Source: Micromonospora sp. WMMD1082 (GTDB lineage Bacteria; Actinomycetota; Actinomycetes; Mycobacteriales; Micromonosporaceae). Taken from it: 64,000 nt of DNA. The notes under the pieces were generated by a model. It saw only the letters and a list, made by a program, of their open reading frames with translations, did no database searches and had not been told where the DNA came from. A program made the position numbers and the translations under genes. The stretch lies in assembly GCF_029626175.1 (NCBI RefSeq), contig NZ_JARUBM010000002.1:6527001-6591000 (forward strand). Direction: 5' to 3'. Of the stretch, positions 33,245 through 41,120 are shown in pieces (position 1 is the first letter of the stretch; each line of letters starts with the position of its first letter).

Positions 33245-34878
33245 CGCACAGTTTCAGGGATGTTGCTGCCTCAACTCCCGACTGAGGATTTAACTCGTGG
33301 GTTGGGGGTGGTGGAGGTGGCGTGTGGTTCGTTCGGTGTGTTGGCGTGACGTGGGGCGGCCACCGCCTGATCATCGGGATCGACCAAGATCTTCGATGTG
33401 GGGCGGTGGCCGTGGCTGTCATTGTGGGTCATGCGGGTGTGGGTGGGGAAGCAACCGGGGGTGAGCGTCACCGGTTGGTGGAGTTCCGTCAGGGTTGGTA
33501 TCAGTGTTTGACGCGGTGGGCGGACACGTTGTTCGAGGTGACGGATGCGGTGTTGACCACGCCGGGTTCGTTGGCGTCGTTGCCGTATCTGACGTTGGAG
33601 CCGGCGCTGCGTCGGGGGTGGGGCAGTGTGTACGCGTCGTTGTCGAGGGGGCGGGTGGACGTCGCGGCGGTGCGTGATCTGCTGATCGGTGCTCTGCCGG
33701 GGTGGTGGCCGGTGTTCGCGGTGGATGTGACGGCGTGGCCGCGTCCGGAGGCGGGGTGTTCGCCGCGGCGGGGGATGTGTCGGGTGCCTGATCCGGGTGG
33801 CGATCGGCGGGGGCGGGTGGTGCCGGGGTGGGCGTATCAGTGGGTTTGTCAGGTGTCCGCGACGCCGGATTCCTGGACGGCGCCGGTCGATGTCGTGCGG
33901 GTGGACCCTGAGGACAACGCCACCGAGGTGGCGTGTGGCCAGATGAGCGCTGTGGTGCGGGGCTTGGCCCGCCGGCGGCCGGGTGTGGTGCCGGTGTTCT
34001 GCCTGGACGCCGGTTACTGCCCGATCACCGCGACAGCTCGGGTGGCGTCCGATCCCCACGCCCCTGCCCGGATCATCGGACGCATCCGCCGGGACCGGGT
34101 CTTCTACGCCGACCCGCCGGCCAAGACCCCCGGCAGTCCCGGCCGACCCAAACAGCATGGCGATCGATTCGCCTGCGCTGACCCCACGACCTGGCCGGAC
34201 CCCACCCACGAGATGCACACCGTCGATGACACCCACGGCCCGATCCACGTCCAAGCATGGACCGGGCTGCACCCCAAACCCGGCCCCCGACGCCGGTGGG
34301 CAGCGAAGAACACCAAGGGTCTGGCCGCCCCGATCATCCGCGGCACCGTCGTACGGATCAGCCTGCCCCGAACCGTCGAGGCCAGCACCCCACAAACCCT
34401 GTGGCTGTGGACCGCCGGCCCCGACCCGATCGATCTTGACCTGATCTGGCGGGCCTACCTACGCCGATTCGCCATCGAACACACCAACCGGTTCATCAAA
34501 CAACACCTCGCCTGGACCACCCCAGCAGTGCGTCATCCCAGCCAAGCAGACCTGTGGACCTGGATCGTCGCGGCGGCACACACCCAACTCCGCCTCGCCC
34601 GAACCCTGATCACCGACCAACGCCTGCCCTGGGAACGACCCCTGACCACCACCACCCTGACTCCCTACCGGGTCCGACGAGGTTTCCGCAGCCTGCACCC
34701 ACACCTACCCACACCAGCCAAGCCGCCGAAACCCTCCCGACCAGGACCAGGACGACCAAGAGGCAGCCGCAACCAGCAACCAACCCCACGCCACAAAACG
34801 ATCATCAAGCGACGCAGACGCACGAAGCGTTAAATCGCCAACTCCCGATCGAGGCAGCAGTATCAGGGAAACTGCACG
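33245..34878 (+). mobile_element. Insertion sequence with one transposase gene
   Basis: A 1,634-bp element flanked by GATC on both sides (33241-33244 and 34879-34882), a likely 4-bp target duplication. The ends are imperfect inverted repeats: the left end begins CGCACAGTTTCAGGGA and the right end, read inward, CGTGCAGTTTCCCTGA; both continue with TGCTGCCTC and, further in, with GATTTAAC. It carries one transposase (33322-34833) and lies in intergenic DNA without breaking a gene. Confidence 0.8.
33322..34833 (+). CDS. Transposase (DDE type, of the kind annotated NF041680 in actinomycetes)
   Basis: Up to 503 residues. Recognisable parts: LVEFRQGWYQCLTRWADTLFEVTDAVL near the start; VFAVDVTAWPRPEA and VFCLDAGYCPI, giving two catalytic Asp candidates; and RRFAIEHTNRFIKQHLAWTTPAVR, the helix with the Glu. 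The C-terminus is very basic (KTIIKRRRRTKR). It fills almost all of the insertion sequence. The true start may be an internal GTG after 33400, since the conserved region begins around residue 50. Confidence 0.85.
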   Translation: MWFVRCVGVTWGGHRLIIGIDQDLRCGAVAVAVIVGHAGVGGEATGGERHRLVEFRQGWYQCLTRWADTLFEVTDAVLTTPGSLASLPYLTLEPALRRGWGSVYASLSRGRVDVAAVRDLLIGALPGWWPVFAVDVTAWPRPEAGCSPRRGMCRVPDPGGDRRGRVVPGWAYQWVCQVSATPDSWTAPVDVVRVDPEDNATEVACGQMSAVVRGLARRRPGVVPVFCLDAGYCPITATARVASDPHAPARIIGRIRRDRVFYADPPAKTPGSPGRPKQHGDRFACADPTTWPDPTHEMHTVDDTHGPIHVQAWTGLHPKPGPRRRWAAKNTKGLAAPIIRGTVVRISLPRTVEASTPQTLWLWTAGPDPIDLDLIWRAYLRRFAIEHTNRFIKQHLAWTTPAVRHPSQADLWTWIVAAAHTQLRLARTLITDQRLPWERPLTTTTLTPYRVRRGFRSLHPHLPTPAKPPKPSRPGPGRPRGSRNQQPTPRHKTIIKRRRRTKR

Positions 34879-34928
34879 GATCATGAACACGGGCCGGGAA
34901 CCCGGGAGGCCGCGGAGGTGGGGTGGTG

Positions 34929-34959
34929 CCCCGGGTGCCGCCCGGCGCGGCACCCGGGG
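34929..34959. terminator. Terminator hairpin after the beta-glucosidase gene
   Basis: A 12-bp perfect stem: CCCCGGGTGCCG (34929-34940) with CGGCACCCGGGG (34948-34959), loop 7 nt. It is 24 bp beyond the GH1 stop (minus strand) and ends the sugar operon. Confidence 0.7.
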
Positions 34960-34982
34960 CGTCCCGGGCCCCGTCGGCCCGT

Positions 34983-36359
34983 TTATCCGCGCACCGCGAC
35001 GGGGGTGGCCGTCGCGGTGCGCTGCTGGTGGGCGCGGATCAGTTCGGCGTAGCGGGTGCCGCTCGTTTTGACCGTCCGCTGCTGGGTGTCGTAGTCGACG
35101 TGCACCAGGCCGAAGCGCTTGTCGTAGCCGTACGCCCATTCGAAGTTGTCCAGCAGTGACCAGGCGAAGTAGCCGGCCAGCGGGGCGCCCCGGCCGGCCG
35201 CTGCGGCGCAGGCGGCCAGGTGCCGTTCCAGGTGGTCGGTGCGCTCGGCGTCGGTGACGGTGCCGTCGGCGGCGACCCGGTCCGGCCAGGCCGAGCCGCT
35301 CTCGGTGACCAGGATCCGGGCGGGGGCGTACTCCTCGCTCACCTCGACCAGCAGTCGTTCCAGCCCGGCCGGGTTGACCTCCCAGTCCATCGCGGTGTGC
35401 GTGGCGCCGGGCACCGGGACCTGCCGGGCGTACGGCACGGGGCCGTCCGGGTCGTCGGCCGCCACCTGCCGGAAGTAGTAGTTGACGCCGAGGAACTCGG
35501 TCGGTGCGGCGATCACGGCGAGGTCGTCGCCGCGTACCGGCGGCTCGATGCCGTAGGTGGCGATCATGTCGGCGGGGTAGCCACGGCCGTGCAGCGGGTC
35601 CAGCCACCAGCGGTTGACGTGCCCGTCCAGCCGGCGGGCGGCGGCCAGGTCGGCGGGGCGGTCGCTGGCCGGGTCGATCGGGCTGAGGTTGAGCACCGGG
35701 CCGATCGCGGCGGGCCGGGCGGCGTTGGCCCGGATCGCGGCCGTGGCCAGGCCGTGCCCGAGCAGCACGTGGTGGGCGGCCGGGATGGCGCGGGTCAGGT
35801 CCCGCTCGCCGGGGGCCATCCGTCCTTCGAGGTGACCGATCCAGGCGATGCAGAGCGGTTCGTTGACCGTGCACCAGTCGGCCACCCGGTCGCCGAGCCG
35901 GGCCGCGACCACGGCGGCGTAGTCGGCGAACGCCTCGGCGGTGTCCCGCCGCGGCCAGCCGCCCCGGTCCTGCAACGCCTGCGGCAGGTCCCAGTGGTAG
36001 AGCGTGGCGTAGGGCCGGATGCCGGCGGCGAGCAGGGCGTCCACCAGCCGGTCGTAGAAGTCGAGACCGGCCGGGTTGACCCGGCCGACGCCGTCGGGCC
36101 GGACCCGGGGCCAGGCCACCGAGAAGCGGTACGCGCCGACGCCGAGGCCGCGGATCAGCGCCACGTCCTGCGGCCACCGGTGGTAGTGGTCGCAGGCGAC
36201 CTCGCCGGTGTCGCCGTTGTCGATGGCCCCCGGCTGGGTGCAGAAGGTGTCCCAGATGGAGGGCTTGCGGCCGTCGGCGCGCACGGCACCCTCGATCTGG
36301 TACGCCGAGGTGGCGACCCCCCAGAGGAAGTCGGGCGGCAGCGTGGACAGGTCCGGCAC
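34983..36359 (-). CDS. GH1 beta-glucosidase
   Basis: 458 residues from GTG 36359, with GAGGAG in front. Family 1 signatures: [15 protein letters not shown] at the N-terminus, acid/base Glu167 in CTVNEPL, nucleophile Glu353 in LVTESGSAW, and [28 protein letters not shown] near the C-terminus. No signal peptide, so it hydrolyses imported beta-glucosides (or beta-galactosides) inside the cell. It is the last gene of the minus-strand operon binding protein-permease-permease-glycosidase. Confidence 0.95.
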   Translation of the reverse strand: MPDLSTLPPDFLWGVATSAYQIEGAVRADGRKPSIWDTFCTQPGAIDNGDTGEVACDHYHRWPQDVALIRGLGVGAYRFSVAWPRVRPDGVGRVNPAGLDFYDRLVDALLAAGIRPYATLYHWDLPQALQDRGGWPRRDTAEAFADYAAVVAARLGDRVADWCTVNEPLCIAWIGHLEGRMAPGERDLTRAIPAAHHVLLGHGLATAAIRANAARPAAIGPVLNLSPIDPASDRPADLAAARRLDGHVNRWWLDPLHGRGYPADMIATYGIEPPVRGDDLAVIAAPTEFLGVNYYFRQVAADDPDGPVPYARQVPVPGATHTAMDWEVNPAGLERLLVEVSEEYAPARILVTESGSAWPDRVAADGTVTDAERTDHLERHLAACAAAAGRGAPLAGYFAWSLLDNFEWAYGYDKRFGLVHVDYDTQQRTVKTSGTRYAELIRAHQQRTATATPVAVRG

Positions 36360-36394
36360 GGTCGGTTTCTCCTCGGTTCTCGCGGTGGACGGGC

Positions 36395-37234
36395 TCACTT
36401 GACCGCTCCGGCGGTGAGGCCGGCGACGAAGTAGCGCTGCAACGCCAGGAAGCCGGCGACCACGGGCACGCTGACCACCAGCGAGGCGGCCATCACCTGG
36501 TTCCAGTAGACGTTGAACTGGGTGGAGTAGCCCTGGAGGCCGACGGCGAGGGTCCGGCTCTGCTCGTTGGTCAGCACCGAGGCGAAGAGCACCTCGCCCC
36601 AGGCGGTCATGAAGGCGTACACGGTCACCGCGACCACGCCGGGCACCGCCGCCGGCAGCACCACCTGGAACAGGGTGCGCAGCGGGCCGGCGCCGTCGAC
36701 CTGGGCGGCCTCGTCGAGCCCGCGCGGGATGGAGTCGAAGTAGCCGACCAGCATCCAGATCGAGAAGGGCAGCGAGAAGGTGAGGTACGTGATGATCAGG
36801 CCGGTACGGCTGCCGTAGAGCGCGATGCCGGTGGCGTTGCCGAGGTTGACGTAGATCAGGAACAGCGGCAGCAGGAAGAGGATGCCGGGAAACATCTGGG
36901 TGGAGAGCACGGTGACCGAGAAGATCTGCCGGCCCCGGAACCGGTACCGGCTGACCGCGTACGCGGCGAAGATCGCCACGGCGACCGAGAAGATCGCCGC
37001 CACGCTGGCCACCAGCAGGCTGTTGAGCAGGTAGCGGCCGAGCGGGACGGTCGACCACATGTCCACGAACGCCTGCAGCGTGGGGCGTCGGGGCCACCAG
37101 GTGAAGGCGGCCTGGACGTCCTGCAACGGTTTGATCGCCGAGCTGACCATCACGTAGAGCGGGACGAGGACGAACCCGGCGAGCAGGGTCAGCACGATCC
37201 GGCGCGCCCAGCGCTCGGCGGCGGTCTCACGCAT
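36395..37234 (-). CDS. Carbohydrate ABC transporter permease (MalG-type), second importer
   Basis: 279 residues, six membrane helices, EAA loop [29 protein letters not shown]. Its ATG overlaps the upstream permease by 8 bp, and 35 bp separate it from the beta-glucosidase. No ATPase gene is present here. Confidence 0.93.
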   Translation of the reverse strand: MRETAAERWARRIVLTLLAGFVLVPLYVMVSSAIKPLQDVQAAFTWWPRRPTLQAFVDMWSTVPLGRYLLNSLLVASVAAIFSVAVAIFAAYAVSRYRFRGRQIFSVTVLSTQMFPGILFLLPLFLIYVNLGNATGIALYGSRTGLIITYLTFSLPFSIWMLVGYFDSIPRGLDEAAQVDGAGPLRTLFQVVLPAAVPGVVAVTVYAFMTAWGEVLFASVLTNEQSRTLAVGLQGYSTQFNVYWNQVMAASLVVSVPVVAGFLALQRYFVAGLTAGAVK

Positions 37235-38213
37235 CGTTCCTCCGTCGGTTGGTCAGCAGCAGGTACCCGGCGGTGACCAGCAGCAGGAACAGCAGCAGCG
37301 ACACGGACATGGCCGAGCCGGTGCCGAAGTCCCAGGTCTGGAAGGAGCTGCGGTAGATGTGCAGCGAGATGAGGTTCGCCTCGGCCGGTGCGGAGCCGCC
37401 GAAGAGGACGTACGGGGTGTTGAAGTCGTTGAAGGTCCAGAGGAAGAGCACGAGCAGCAGGACCAGGTTCACCGGGCGCAGCATCGGCAGGGTCACCGAG
37501 CGCAGCCGTCGCCAGAACCCGGCGCCGTCCATCGCGGCGGCCTCGTACATCTCGCCGGGGATGTTCTGCAGGCCGGCCATCAGGCAGAGGAAGGCGAAGG
37601 GCCAGGTCCGCCAGATCGAGACGATCAGCAGCGCGGCGAAGCTGTTGTCGCCGATCAGCCAGAACGGCCGGTCGTCGAGGAGGTTCAGCTGGTCGACCAG
37701 GACGTGGTTGACCAGGCCGGTGTCGCGCTGGAAGAGGAAGGTCCAGGTGATCACGGCGGTGTAGACCGGCAGCGCGTACGGGGTGAGGAAGAGCGCGCGC
37801 AGCACGGCCCGGCCCCGGAACGGTCGTTGCAGCAGCACGGCGGCGGTGATGCCGAGCACCCAGGAGAGGCCGACCGACAGGACCGTGTAGATGACGGTGA
37901 TCCGGAACGAGCGCAGCAGTTCGGCGCCGGCGGCGGAGTTGACGTCCAGCACGATGCGGTAGTTGTCCAGCCCGACGAAGGGCGCGCCGGACCAGTCGCG
38001 GATGTGGAACTGGGTCAGTTCCAGCAGGCTCATCCACGCCCCGACGAGCATCGGGATGACGTGGATCCCCAGTTCCAGTGCGATGGCCGGGGCGAGCAGC
38101 AGGTACGGCAGCAGCGACCGGCGGGGTCGGCGGCGGCGCCGCCGGGCGGGTGTGCCGGCCGGGGCCGGCGGGCGGCCGGGCGCGGTGGCGGGCGGCGAGG
38201 TGGTGGTTGCCAT
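37227..38213 (-). CDS. Carbohydrate ABC transporter permease (MalF-type), second importer
   Basis: 328 residues. A Pro/Arg-rich cytosolic N-terminus precedes the first helix (LLPYLLLAPAIALELGIHVIPMLVGAWMSLLE), and the EAA loop is EMYEAAAMDGAGFWRRLRSVTLPMLRPV. It is separated from the binding protein gene by 65 bp that contain a 15-bp hairpin. Confidence 0.93.
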   Translation of the reverse strand: MATTTSPPATAPGRPPAPAGTPARRRRRRPRRSLLPYLLLAPAIALELGIHVIPMLVGAWMSLLELTQFHIRDWSGAPFVGLDNYRIVLDVNSAAGAELLRSFRITVIYTVLSVGLSWVLGITAAVLLQRPFRGRAVLRALFLTPYALPVYTAVITWTFLFQRDTGLVNHVLVDQLNLLDDRPFWLIGDNSFAALLIVSIWRTWPFAFLCLMAGLQNIPGEMYEAAAMDGAGFWRRLRSVTLPMLRPVNLVLLLVLFLWTFNDFNTPYVLFGGSAPAEANLISLHIYRSSFQTWDFGTGSAMSVSLLLFLLLVTAGYLLLTNRRRNDA

Positions 38214-38229
38214 TCGGTTCCCTTCGCGG

Positions 38230-38269
38230 GCTGGCCGTGGGAGGGTCGGCGGCGCCTCCCACGGCCAGC
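38230..38269. terminator. Intercistronic hairpin after the second binding-protein gene
   Basis: GCTGGCCGTGGGAGG (38230-38244) pairs perfectly with 38255-38269 across a 10-nt loop. It lies at the same place as the hairpin of the first importer (8841-8879) and should likewise raise binding-protein output relative to the permeases. Confidence 0.65.
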
Positions 38270-38278
38270 GGTCCGTGG

Positions 38279-39574
38279 TCAGCGCATCTGCTGCTGGGCC
38301 CGGGTCAACTTCTCCCGGACGCTGTCCTCGGTGACCGGCCTACCACTGGCCGCGTCGGCGAAGAGTTCCTTGATGGCGGTGCCGACCAGGGTCTCGAAGG
38401 TGCTCTCCTCGGGCACCTGCGGCAGCGGCGCCGCGCTGGTGGAGAGGGTCTGCGCGAGCACCTTCTGCTCGTCGGCGGCGAAGGCGGGGTCGGCGGCGAC
38501 GGTGCTGACCGCCGGCAGCGAGCCGTACGTCTTGTTCAGCGTCACCTGCTGGGCGTCGCCGGTCATGAACTTGACGAACTCCAGCGCGCCGTCCAGGTTG
38601 CCGGTGTGCTTGAAGACGGCGATGTTGATGCCGGCGACCATGCTGTTGACCTGCTTGCCGCCGGCCGGCGGGTTGGCCAGGAACGGCACCGGGGCCACCC
38701 CGTACGCGTCGGCCGCCATGTTCTGTGACTGGAGGTTGGCGCCGACGGCCTGCCAGAGCAGCATGGCGGCCTTGCCGTTGGCGAAGTCGGAGACCGACTG
38801 GTTCTGCGCGTACTCGGCGTTGCTGGGGTTGACGATCTTGTCGACGGCCATCAGGTCGATGTAGCGCTTGACGGCGGCGACGTTCTGCGGGGTGTCGAAG
38901 CTGGGCTGGCCGGCGGCGTCGAACCAGTCGCCGCCGTACTGCTGGCCGAAGGTGAAGGCGTGGTGGGCGTTCTCGGACGGGTTGGCGCCCTCCACGGCCA
39001 AGCCCCACTTGCCGTCACCGGTCAGCTTCTTGCCGACCTCGGCCAGCTCCTCCCAGGTGGTCGGCGGGGCGGTGATGCCGGCGTCGGCGAAGGACTGCTT
39101 GTTGTAGTAGAGCGCGTAGGCGAGGCTGTAGAGCGGCACGGCGGCCGGCGGCTTGTCGGGCGCTCCGGCGGCGGCGAGCGCGGCGGGGACGAAGCGGTCC
39201 TTGCCGCCGATCTTGTCAAGCGTGGCGTCGTCGAACTCGACCAGTGCGCCGGTGGCCTGCAACGACGCCGACCAGGTGTTGCCGATGTTGACCACGTCCG
39301 GACCCTGCCCGGTGGTGGCGGCGGCGAGCAGCCGGTTGAGCAGGTCGGACCAGGGTACGACCTCGACGTTGACCTTGATGCCGGTCTGCTGTTCGAACGT
39401 GTCCAGCTGGGGCTGGAGGATCTCCTTGTCGGCCTCCAGGCTGGCGCCCTGGTTGCTGGCCCAGTAGGTGAGGGTCTTGCCGCCCTCGCCGGATTCCTCG
39501 CCGGAGCCGCAGGCGGTCAGCGAGCCGGCGGCCAGGACGGCCGCGGTGAGTATCGCGAGGTGTCGTCTCGACAC
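38279..39574 (-). CDS. Sugar-binding lipoprotein, second importer
   Basis: 431 residues. The lipoprotein signal MSRRHLAILTAAVLAAGSLTACGSGEESGEGG has lipobox LTAC. The mature part KTLTYWASNQGASLEADKEILQPQLDTFEQQTGIKVNVEVVPWSDLLNRLLAA is typical of family 1 sugar-binding proteins. It is divergent from the ROK regulator with 137 bp between. The substrate is probably a beta-glucoside or gluco-oligosaccharide, judged by the GH1 gene (inference). Confidence 0.93.
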   Translation of the reverse strand: MSRRHLAILTAAVLAAGSLTACGSGEESGEGGKTLTYWASNQGASLEADKEILQPQLDTFEQQTGIKVNVEVVPWSDLLNRLLAAATTGQGPDVVNIGNTWSASLQATGALVEFDDATLDKIGGKDRFVPAALAAAGAPDKPPAAVPLYSLAYALYYNKQSFADAGITAPPTTWEELAEVGKKLTGDGKWGLAVEGANPSENAHHAFTFGQQYGGDWFDAAGQPSFDTPQNVAAVKRYIDLMAVDKIVNPSNAEYAQNQSVSDFANGKAAMLLWQAVGANLQSQNMAADAYGVAPVPFLANPPAGGKQVNSMVAGINIAVFKHTGNLDGALEFVKFMTGDAQQVTLNKTYGSLPAVSTVAADPAFAADEQKVLAQTLSTSAAPLPQVPEESTFETLVGTAIKELFADAASGRPVTEDSVREKLTRAQQQMR

Positions 39575-39624
39575 GGTCTGCCCCTTCTCAAGGTGGTGGT
39601 GGGGGAAGTTACATCACGGCTTAA

Positions 39625-39640
39625 TTAATGTCGTCATTAA
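39625..39640. promoter_or_regulatory. Candidate operator of the ROK regulator
   Basis: TTAATG-TCGT-CATTAA is a perfect palindrome in an AT-rich patch of the divergent promoter between the importer and the ROK gene. ROK repressors usually bind such AT-rich inverted repeats. Confidence 0.6.
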
Positions 39641-39711
39641 AATGGTTGGGCGGGAGGTCGTCAAGCACGGGTCGTACAGTCGCCGGGGCGGCCGACGGGA
39701 TGAGGTGACAC

Positions 39712-40911
39712 GTGGAGCTGGCGCGGGCGACGAATCGCAGCGTCCGGTTACGCAACCGGTCTGCCCTGCTGTCCAGGATCTTCCTCGACGGGCCGCTGAC
39801 CCGGCAGGATCTGGTGCGCGGCACCGGGCTGAGCCAGCCCGCGGTGAGCAACGTCGTCGGCGACCTCATCGACGAGGGTCTCGTGATGGAGGCCGGCGCC
39901 GCCGAGTCCGACGGCGGCCGGCCGAGCATGATGCTGCGGGTGGTGCCGCGCCACGCCGTCGTGGTCGGCGTGGACGTGGGCGAGACCCGGGTACGCGTCG
40001 AGCTGTTCGACCTCGCGATGACCCTGCTGGCCAGCGTCGAGTATCCCCTCGAGGACGGCGGCACCGAGCCGGCGACGGTGGCCGGGCACGTGCTGGCCGG
40101 CATCGACCGGGTGCTGGCCGACGCCGGGGCGGACCGGGCCGGGGTGCTGGGCGTCGGCATCGGCGTCTCCGGCGTGGTCGAGCAGGGCACCCGCGCGGTG
40201 GTGGACGCGCAGACCCTCGGCTGGGACCGGGTGCCGCTGGAACGGCTGATCGCCGAGGGCACCGACCTGCCGCTGCACCTCGACAACGGCGCCAAGACCC
40301 TCGGCCAGGCGGAGATGTGGTTCGGCGCCGGGCGAGGCGCCCGGCACGCCGTGTTCGCCCTGGTGGGCTCGGGCGTCGGGGCGGCCGTGGTGACCAACGG
40401 GGTCACCTACCGGGGCGCCTCCAGCAGCGCCGGCGAGTGGGGCCACACCACGCTGGTGTACGGGGGTCGGCCCTGCCGGTGCGGGGCCCGGGGCTGCCTG
40501 GAGGCGTACGTCGGGGCCGAGGCGATCATCGACCGTTACCGCGAGGCGCGACGCGGCCGGGCGGTGCCCGGTGACGACGAGGAGTCCCAGCTCGCCACGC
40601 TGGTGGCGGCGGCAAACCGGTCGGAGACCGCACGGCGGGTGCTGGACGAGACGGCCGACTACCTGGGCGCCGGGGTGGCCAACCTGATCAACCTGTTCAA
40701 CCCGGAGCGGGTGGTGCTGGGCGGCTGGGCGGCGATGGCGCTGGGCGACCTGCTGCCCGCCGTACGCGAGGCCGCCGGTCGCCAGGCCCTGCGGCTGCCG
40801 TACGCCCAGGCGTCGATCGAGCTGTGCCGCCTCGGCGTGGACGCCGTCGCGCTCGGCGCGGCCACCCTGCCCATCGCGCGCCTGCTCGCCAACGGCGGCG
40901 TCCGCCGCTGA
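39712..40911 (+). CDS. ROK-family transcriptional regulator
   Basis: 399 residues from GTG 39712. The N-terminal winged helix is LFxDGPLTRQDLVRGTGLSQPAVSNVVGDLIDEGLVME (about 20-60). The sugar-kinase-like ROK part carries VVGVDVGETRVRVELFDL, GVGIGVSGVVEQGTR and the zinc-site motif WGHTTLVYGGRPCRCGARGCLEAYVG (HxCxCGxxGCLE type). It is divergent from the ABC importer and beta-glucosidase and is the likely repressor, relieved by the imported sugar. Confidence 0.93.
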   Translation: MELARATNRSVRLRNRSALLSRIFLDGPLTRQDLVRGTGLSQPAVSNVVGDLIDEGLVMEAGAAESDGGRPSMMLRVVPRHAVVVGVDVGETRVRVELFDLAMTLLASVEYPLEDGGTEPATVAGHVLAGIDRVLADAGADRAGVLGVGIGVSGVVEQGTRAVVDAQTLGWDRVPLERLIAEGTDLPLHLDNGAKTLGQAEMWFGAGRGARHAVFALVGSGVGAAVVTNGVTYRGASSSAGEWGHTTLVYGGRPCRCGARGCLEAYVGAEAIIDRYREARRGRAVPGDDEESQLATLVAAANRSETARRVLDETADYLGAGVANLINLFNPERVVLGGWAAMALGDLLPAVREAAGRQALRLPYAQASIELCRLGVDAVALGAATLPIARLLANGGVRR

Positions 40912-41120
40912 GTCGGCCCATCATCCGGCAAAGACGACTTTCGGGATAAATTACGAAGTTATAGATCGATGTCTTGACGTGGCCGCAACGTCGCCGCAAC
41001 ACTCTGCGGCAAGCGGTCCCCACGACGATGCCAACCCGGCGGCGTCACCGTGCGGCAGCCCGCCCGTCCCGAAACCCCGTCGCGCCCGACGTCAGCAGCC
41101 CTCGACCGACAGGCGACGTC

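Noticed and set aside
40944..40963. ACGAAGTTAT near 40953 resembles one arm of a loxP site.
   Set aside because: Only one arm is present, with no matching second arm or spacer and no recombinase gene nearby. It is better seen as part of an AT-rich promoter region before the discoidin gene.
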